The notes beneath the pieces are model-generated. The model saw only the letters and a program-made list of their open reading frames with translations, was not told the origin of the DNA and did no database searches. From Pantoea wallisii (GTDB lineage: Bacteria; Pseudomonadota; Gammaproteobacteria; Enterobacterales; Enterobacteriaceae): a stretch of DNA of 57,533 bases. Position 1 is the first letter of the stretch. Each line of letters starts with the position of its first letter. Shown one piece after another: positions 53,097 to 57,533 of this stretch. Position numbers and translations under genes: made by a program. The stretch spans positions 1 to 57,533 of the forward strand of contig NZ_MLFS01000024.1 in NCBI RefSeq assembly GCF_002095485.1, given 5' to 3'.

Positions 53097-53296
53097 TCCG
53101 CTCTCCTCTCTGCTGCGATCCGGCGTATGCCGGACTTCATTCATGCTAACCAGGCCAGGCGTCTCTTGCCATGTTCTTCACAAAATTTACGCAGCGCACT
53201 GCCATTGCACAGGAAATGCGCCGTCGTTGTGCATTAATTCATCAGAAAAACTTATCGCTAAACCAATAGCTGCATGAATTCATTCAGTTACAAAAA

Positions 53297-53312
53297 TGGC
53301 ATGCGCTTTGCT
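53297..53312 (+). promoter_or_regulatory. Sigma-54 (RpoN) promoter of atzF-uca
   Basis: TGGCATGCGCTTTGCT fits the sigma-54 consensus TGGCACG-N4-TTGCW at all but one position, with the -24 GG and -12 GC elements at the required spacing. Transcription would start about 53323, 28 bases before the atzF ATG. A nitrogen-scavenging operon is a classic sigma-54/NtrC target. I found no convincing NtrC pair upstream by eye. Confidence 0.75.
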
Positions 53313-53350
53313 CTGTTGCATTCCATCTTGTATACCAGCTGGAATTCACT

Positions 53351-55147
53351 ATGGCATCGACCTTTGGTTACACGCTTCAGGATTGGCAACGTCAGGCGCA
53401 GCAGGCGCCGCAGCAGCTTTCTCAGCGGCTGGCCGCACACCTTGACGCTATCGATAAGCAGGACAACGCCTGGCTCTACCTCGCCACACCGGCTCAGCTT
53501 GAGGCCCAGCTCGAACCGCTGCTGGCTGACTACCTGCGCCATCCGGCCGCGCTGCCGCTGTTTGGTGTCCCCTTTGCGGTGAAGGACAACATCGATGTGG
53601 CGGGCTGGCCCACTACGGCCGCCTGCCCGGCCCTGACCTATACCGCCGCCGCCGATGCCTGGGTTGTCGCACAGCTGAAAGCTGCGGGCGCCATTGTGAT
53701 CGGCAAAACCAACCTCGACCAGTATGCCACCGGCCTGGTCGGCACGCGCTCGCCGTACGGTGCGGTGAGCAACACGTTTAATCCGGCGTACGTCAGCGGC
53801 GGTTCCAGCTCCGGTTCCGCCTCGGTGCTGGCGCGCGGGCTGGTAGGGTTTTCATTAGGTACCGATACGGCCGGTTCCGGGCGCGTGCCTGCGGGCTTCA
53901 ATAACATCGTCGGGCTGAAGCCGACCAAAGGCTGGTTTTCCGCCAGCGGGGTGGTACCGGCCTGCCGTCTGAATGACACCATCTCTGTGTTCGCCCTGAC
54001 CGTAGAGGACGCGTTCGCGGTGGCCACGGCTGCCGGGGGCTATGACGCCGGCGATGCGTACTCCCGCCAGCACCCACAAAACGTCCCGGCCCGTTTCCAC
54101 GCGCAGCCTACTTTCGCGATACCCGCCGCAGCGCAATTTTTTGCCGATCGGCAGGCTGAAGCCGCCTGGCTGCAGGCGCTGGCGCAGCTGGAAGCCGCAG
54201 GTGCCACGCTCTGCCCCATCGATTTCACCCCGTTCCACCAGCTGGCGGAACAGCTCTACTCCGGCCCGTGGGTCGCTGAACGCACCGTCGCGGTCGGAGA
54301 GATGATTAACCGCCCGGAGGAGATGGACCCGGTGGTCTATGGCATCGTCAGCAGCGGCCTGAAATACAGCGCGACAGAGGCGTACCAGGCGGAGTACCTG
54401 CGCGCCGACCTTACACGCCAGATTCAGCAGACGCTGGCACAGTTTGATGCGCTGGTCGTGCCGACCTCACCCACCATTCATACGCTGGCTGAGATGCAAC
54501 AGGAGCCGGTGCGCTACAACTCGCAGTTCGGCACCTACACCAACTTCACTAACCTGGCTGACCTCAGTGCGCTGGCGCTGCCAGGGCCATTCCGTGCGGA
54601 TGGTCTGCCGGCCGGCATTACCTTGATCGCACCTGCCTGGCACGACCGTGCGCTGGCAGACTTCGGTATGCGCTGGCAGCAGCAGCTGGCGCTGCCGCTC
54701 GGAGCCACCGGCAAACCGCAGCCCGCGCAGCACGCCGCGCTGCCACCCTCGCCCGATCACGTGCGCGTGGCGGTCGTCGGTGCGCACCTCACCGGCATGC
54801 CGCTGAACGCCCAGCTGACGTCACGTAAGGCGGTGCTGGTTGAAGAGACGCAAACCGCCCGCCACTACCGCCTGTTCGCCCTGACAGAGGGTGCAATCAA
54901 AAAACCGGGACTGCTGCGCGATGCCAGCGGCGCTGCCATCACCGTTGAGCTGTGGGATATCCCGCTGGCGCGCTTTGGTGAATTTGTTGCGGAGATCCCT
55001 GCGCCGCTCGGCATCGGGTCGCTGACGCTGGCAGATGGCCGGATCGTGAAAGGCTTTATCTGTGAACCGGCCGCGCTGACGCAGGCGCTGGAGATCACTG
55101 AATTTGGCGGCTGGCGCAACTGGCTGGCCACTCAGGGGAGTAAATAA
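53351..55147 (+). CDS. atzF: Allophanate hydrolase AtzF
   Basis: Hydrolyses allophanate to two ammonia and two carbon dioxide, the second step of ATP-dependent urea degradation. The 598-residue product has an N-terminal amidase-signature domain with the Ser-cisSer-Lys triad: Lys78 in PFAVKDNIDVAG, the Ser in GGSSSGSA (residues 150-157) and the nucleophile Ser176 in TDTAGSGRVPAG. The C-terminal about 130 residues are the allophanate hydrolase-specific domain (VGAHLTGMPLNAQLTSR, IKGFICEPAAL-like end). It is preceded by a sigma-54 promoter and followed after 2 bases by urea carboxylase. In yeasts the two activities are fused (DUR1,2); here they are separate. Confidence 0.95.
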   Translation: MASTFGYTLQDWQRQAQQAPQQLSQRLAAHLDAIDKQDNAWLYLATPAQLEAQLEPLLADYLRHPAALPLFGVPFAVKDNIDVAGWPTTAACPALTYTAAADAWVVAQLKAAGAIVIGKTNLDQYATGLVGTRSPYGAVSNTFNPAYVSGGSSSGSASVLARGLVGFSLGTDTAGSGRVPAGFNNIVGLKPTKGWFSASGVVPACRLNDTISVFALTVEDAFAVATAAGGYDAGDAYSRQHPQNVPARFHAQPTFAIPAAAQFFADRQAEAAWLQALAQLEAAGATLCPIDFTPFHQLAEQLYSGPWVAERTVAVGEMINRPEEMDPVVYGIVSSGLKYSATEAYQAEYLRADLTRQIQQTLAQFDALVVPTSPTIHTLAEMQQEPVRYNSQFGTYTNFTNLADLSALALPGPFRADGLPAGITLIAPAWHDRALADFGMRWQQQLALPLGATGKPQPAQHAALPPSPDHVRVAVVGAHLTGMPLNAQLTSRKAVLVEETQTARHYRLFALTEGAIKKPGLLRDASGAAITVELWDIPLARFGEFVAEIPAPLGIGSLTLADGRIVKGFICEPAALTQALEITEFGGWRNWLATQGSK

Positions 55148-55149
55148 CC

Positions 55150-57533
55150 ATGTTCAGCACCGTTCTGATTGCCAACCGCGGTGAAATTGCCTGCCGCGCG
55201 ATTCGTACCCTGAAGCGCCTCGGCGTCACCAGCGTGGCGGTTTACTCTGATGCAGACCGTAACGCGCGCCACGTGAAAGAGGCTGATATCGCCATCGCCC
55301 TTGGAGGTGACAAAGCCAGCGACAGCTATCTGCGTATCGACAAAATCCTCGCGGCGGCAAAGGAGAGTGGCGCGCAGGCGATCTGGCCTGGCTACGGCTT
55401 CCTGTCCGAGAGCCTGCCGTTCGCGGCCGCCTGTGAAGCGGCGGGCACAGTTTTCATTGGCCCGACGGCGCAGCAGATCGGCGAGTTCGGTCTGAAACAC
55501 CGCGCGCGGGAGCTGGCCGCCAGCGCAGGCGTACCGATGACGCCGGGCACGCCGCTGCTGAACAGCCTGGACGCCGCCTTAGAGGCCGCGCGTGAGATTG
55601 GCTACCCGGTGATGCTGAAAAGCACGGCGGGCGGCGGCGGCATTGGTTTAACCCGCTGCGCCGATGATGACGCGCTGCGCCACGCGTGGGAGAGCGTGCG
55701 CCGGCTCGGCGAGCAGTTCTTTAGCGATGCCGGCGTGTTCCTGGAGCGCTGCATCGATCGCGCGCGCCACGTCGAAGTGCAGATTTTTGGCGACGGTAAC
55801 GGCAAGGTGGTCGCCCTGGGCGAGCGCGACTGTTCGCTGCAGCGCCGCAACCAAAAAGTAGTGGAAGAGACGCCCGCCCCGGCGCTGCCGCAGGCGACAC
55901 GTGAAGCGCTGCTGGCCTCGGCGGTACGCCTGGGAGAGTTAGTCAACTACCGCAGCGCTGGCACCGTGGAGTACATCTACGATGCCGCACAGGATGCGTT
56001 CTACTTCCTTGAAGTGAATACGCGCCTGCAGGTGGAGCATCCGGTCACCGAATGTGTGACCGGGCTCGATCTGGTGGAGTGCATGCTGCAGGTTGCCGCC
56101 GGTGATGCTATCGACTGGGCCCGGCTACAGCAGGCACCGCAGGGGGCATCGATTGAGGTGCGGATCTACGCCGAAGATCCCCTGAAAAACTTCCAGCCCT
56201 CCCCCGGCGTGCTCACCAGCGTCAGCTTCCCGGAGAGTGTGCGCGTAGACAGCGGCGCGGAGGTTTCGGCGTTCTACGATCCCATGATCGCCAAAGTGAT
56301 TGTTCACGCCGATACGCGTGCTGCGGCGCTGACCAAACTTCAGCAGGCGCTGGAGGCGACGCAGCTGCACGGTATCGCCACTAACCTTGACTACCTTCGC
56401 CAGGTTGTTGCCACAGAAGCCTTCCGCAGCGGCCATGTCTGGACGCGCTTCCTGGATAGCTTTACGCCTGCCGCCAGCGTGGTCGAAGTACTGCAACCCG
56501 GCACATTCAGCAGCATTCAGGATTTTCCCGGCCGCCTCGGCTACTGGGATATCGGCGTGCCGCCATCCGGCCCGATGGACGATTTCGCCTTCCGGCTGGC
56601 TAACCGTATTGTCGGTAACCACGAACGTGCGGCAGGCCTCGAGTTTACTCTGCAGGGGCCAGCGCTACGCTTCCACAGCGACGCGCTGATCGCGCTGACC
56701 GGCGCAGATTGCCCGGCCGACCTTGATGGCGAAAGCGTACCTTACTGGCAGCCGGTGAGCGTGAGCGCAGGACAAACCCTGACTTTAGGCCGGGCGCAAA
56801 ACGGCTGCCGCACCTATTTAGCCGTGCGGAACGGTTTTGACGTGCCGGAGTATCTTGGCAGCCGCGCCACCTTTTCGCTCGGCCAGTTTGGTGGCCATGC
56901 CGGCCGTACGCTGCGCGTTGCCGATATGCTGCCGATCTCCCAGCCGGCGCTCGCCGCCTGCACCACACCGGCGCCGGTCAGCGAACCGCAGCCGCTGGAT
57001 CGCGCGCTGGTACCGCAGTATGGCAGCGAGTGGCGTATTGGCGTGCTGTATGGCCCGCACGGCGCCCCGGACTTTTTCACCCAATCCGCCATTGATGAAT
57101 TCTTCAGCAGCGACTGGCAGGTGCACTACAACTCTAACCGTCTTGGCGTGCGCCTGGTCGGGCCCAAACCTACGTGGACGCGCGCCAACGGTGGCGAAGC
57201 CGGGCTGCACCCCTCAAACGTACACGACTGCGAATACGCGATGGGTGCCGTGAACTTCACCGGCGATTTCCCGGTGATCCTGACGCACGATGGCCCAAGC
57301 CTGGGCGGATTCGTCTGCCCGGTAACCATCGCCAAAGCCGAGCTGTGGAAAGTGGGCCAGGTGAAGCCGGGCGATCGTATCCGCTTCCACCCAATCAGTG
57401 CTGACGAAGCCGTGGCGCTGGAGAGAGCCCAGGCGCTCAGCATCACCACCCTGCGCAGTCATCATGCGCCGGCGTTTGCCGTGCCCTCTCTGGCGGAAAG
57501 CGCCATCGGCTCGGCCACGCTGCTGGCGGCGCG
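55150..57533 (+). CDS. uca: Urea carboxylase, 5' part
   Basis: Biotin- and ATP-dependent carboxylation of urea to allophanate. The frame is open from ATG 55150 to the window end (794 complete codons); the family is about 1,200 residues, so roughly the last third is missing. The biotin carboxylase domain occupies about residues 1-440: IANRGEIACRAIRTLK, the Gly-rich ATP loop KSTAGGGGIGLT and the metal site FLEVNTRLQVEHPVTE. The carboxyltransferase-like region (KipA/KipI type) begins near residue 443 with VVEVLQPGTFSSIQDFPGR and includes LGVRLVGPKPTW and FPVILTHDGPSLGGFVCPVT. The biotinyl domain with its MKM-type Lys would lie beyond the window. It starts 2 bases after atzF, so it is cotranscribed. 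Confidence 0.94.
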   Translation, partial: MFSTVLIANRGEIACRAIRTLKRLGVTSVAVYSDADRNARHVKEADIAIALGGDKASDSYLRIDKILAAAKESGAQAIWPGYGFLSESLPFAAACEAAGTVFIGPTAQQIGEFGLKHRARELAASAGVPMTPGTPLLNSLDAALEAAREIGYPVMLKSTAGGGGIGLTRCADDDALRHAWESVRRLGEQFFSDAGVFLERCIDRARHVEVQIFGDGNGKVVALGERDCSLQRRNQKVVEETPAPALPQATREALLASAVRLGELVNYRSAGTVEYIYDAAQDAFYFLEVNTRLQVEHPVTECVTGLDLVECMLQVAAGDAIDWARLQQAPQGASIEVRIYAEDPLKNFQPSPGVLTSVSFPESVRVDSGAEVSAFYDPMIAKVIVHADTRAAALTKLQQALEATQLHGIATNLDYLRQVVATEAFRSGHVWTRFLDSFTPAASVVEVLQPGTFSSIQDFPGRLGYWDIGVPPSGPMDDFAFRLANRIVGNHERAAGLEFTLQGPALRFHSDALIALTGADCPADLDGESVPYWQPVSVSAGQTLTLGRAQNGCRTYLAVRNGFDVPEYLGSRATFSLGQFGGHAGRTLRVADMLPISQPALAACTTPAPVSEPQPLDRALVPQYGSEWRIGVLYGPHGAPDFFTQSAIDEFFSSDWQVHYNSNRLGVRLVGPKPTWTRANGGEAGLHPSNVHDCEYAMGAVNFTGDFPVILTHDGPSLGGFVCPVTIAKAELWKVGQVKPGDRIRFHPISADEAVALERAQALSITTLRSHHAPAFAVPSLAESAIGSATLLAA

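Noticed and set aside
53161..53240. NtrC enhancer pair upstream of atzF
   Set aside because: TTGCAC and GTGCAT words occur, but no pair fits the GCAC-N9-GTGC spacing, so I do not call a site.

Overview
This window is core chromosome of a gamma-proteobacterium of the order Enterobacterales, most likely an Erwiniaceae member (Pantoea/Erwinia/Mixta type). The call rests on close protein identity and gene order with the Escherichia coli thr-car region, read in reverse, and on differences from E. coli: no araBAD-araC between polB and yabI, no creBCD beside creA, no nhaR beside nhaA, and an allophanate hydrolase/urea carboxylase pair beside slt. The genus call is inference from memory of family layouts, not a search.

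Layout. 1-2118: end of the thiamine ABC importer (thiP, thiQ), convergent with the DedA gene yabI. 2292-8384: polB, rapA, rluA. 8442-9251: djlA (minus). 9434-16259: the envelope/metabolism cluster lptD-surA-pdxA-rsmA-apaG-apaH. 16448-18358: folA and an outer-membrane porin (minus). 18598-24266: carB, carA, dapB (minus), with two ARG boxes and a UUG start at carA. 24486-30181: ribF, ileS, lspA, fkpB, ispH (minus; the last four overlap head to tail). 30499-30762: rpsT (plus, UUG start). 30866-35749: nhaA, two small unknown ORFs, dnaJ, dnaK (minus, heat-shock promoter). 36054-40721: satP (plus), an MFS transporter, mog and talB (minus), yaaA (plus). 40800-45636: thrC, thrB, thrA and the thrL attenuator (minus). 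45821-50824: trmJ-like yjtD, arcA, creA, rob, gpmB, yjjX. 50825-53096: trpR, slt (minus). 53351-57533: atzF and the 5' two thirds of a urea carboxylase gene (plus), behind a strong candidate sigma-54 promoter.

Themes. Most genes are housekeeping: outer-membrane assembly, translation, chaperones, pyrimidine/arginine, lysine and threonine biosynthesis, and global regulators. The accessory parts are the porin, the MFS transporter, the small ORFs between dnaJ and nhaA, and the ATP-dependent urea degradation operon, which looks nitrogen-regulated.

Quality warning. Eight reading-frame breaks fall in six conserved genes (polB, rapA, lptD, surA twice, carA twice, dapB), all between 4.5 and 24.1 kb, and none was seen after that. 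Seven are repaired by adding one base, mostly to a short run of identical bases. Several of these genes are essential, so I read them as sequence errors and annotate the repaired spans.

Nothing in the window amounts to a clearly new defence or mobile system. The best leads are a covarying family of 20-bp palindromes confined to convergent gene ends, the sigma-54 promoter of the urea operon, and an overlapping pair of tiny ORFs in the slot that holds hokC in E. coli.
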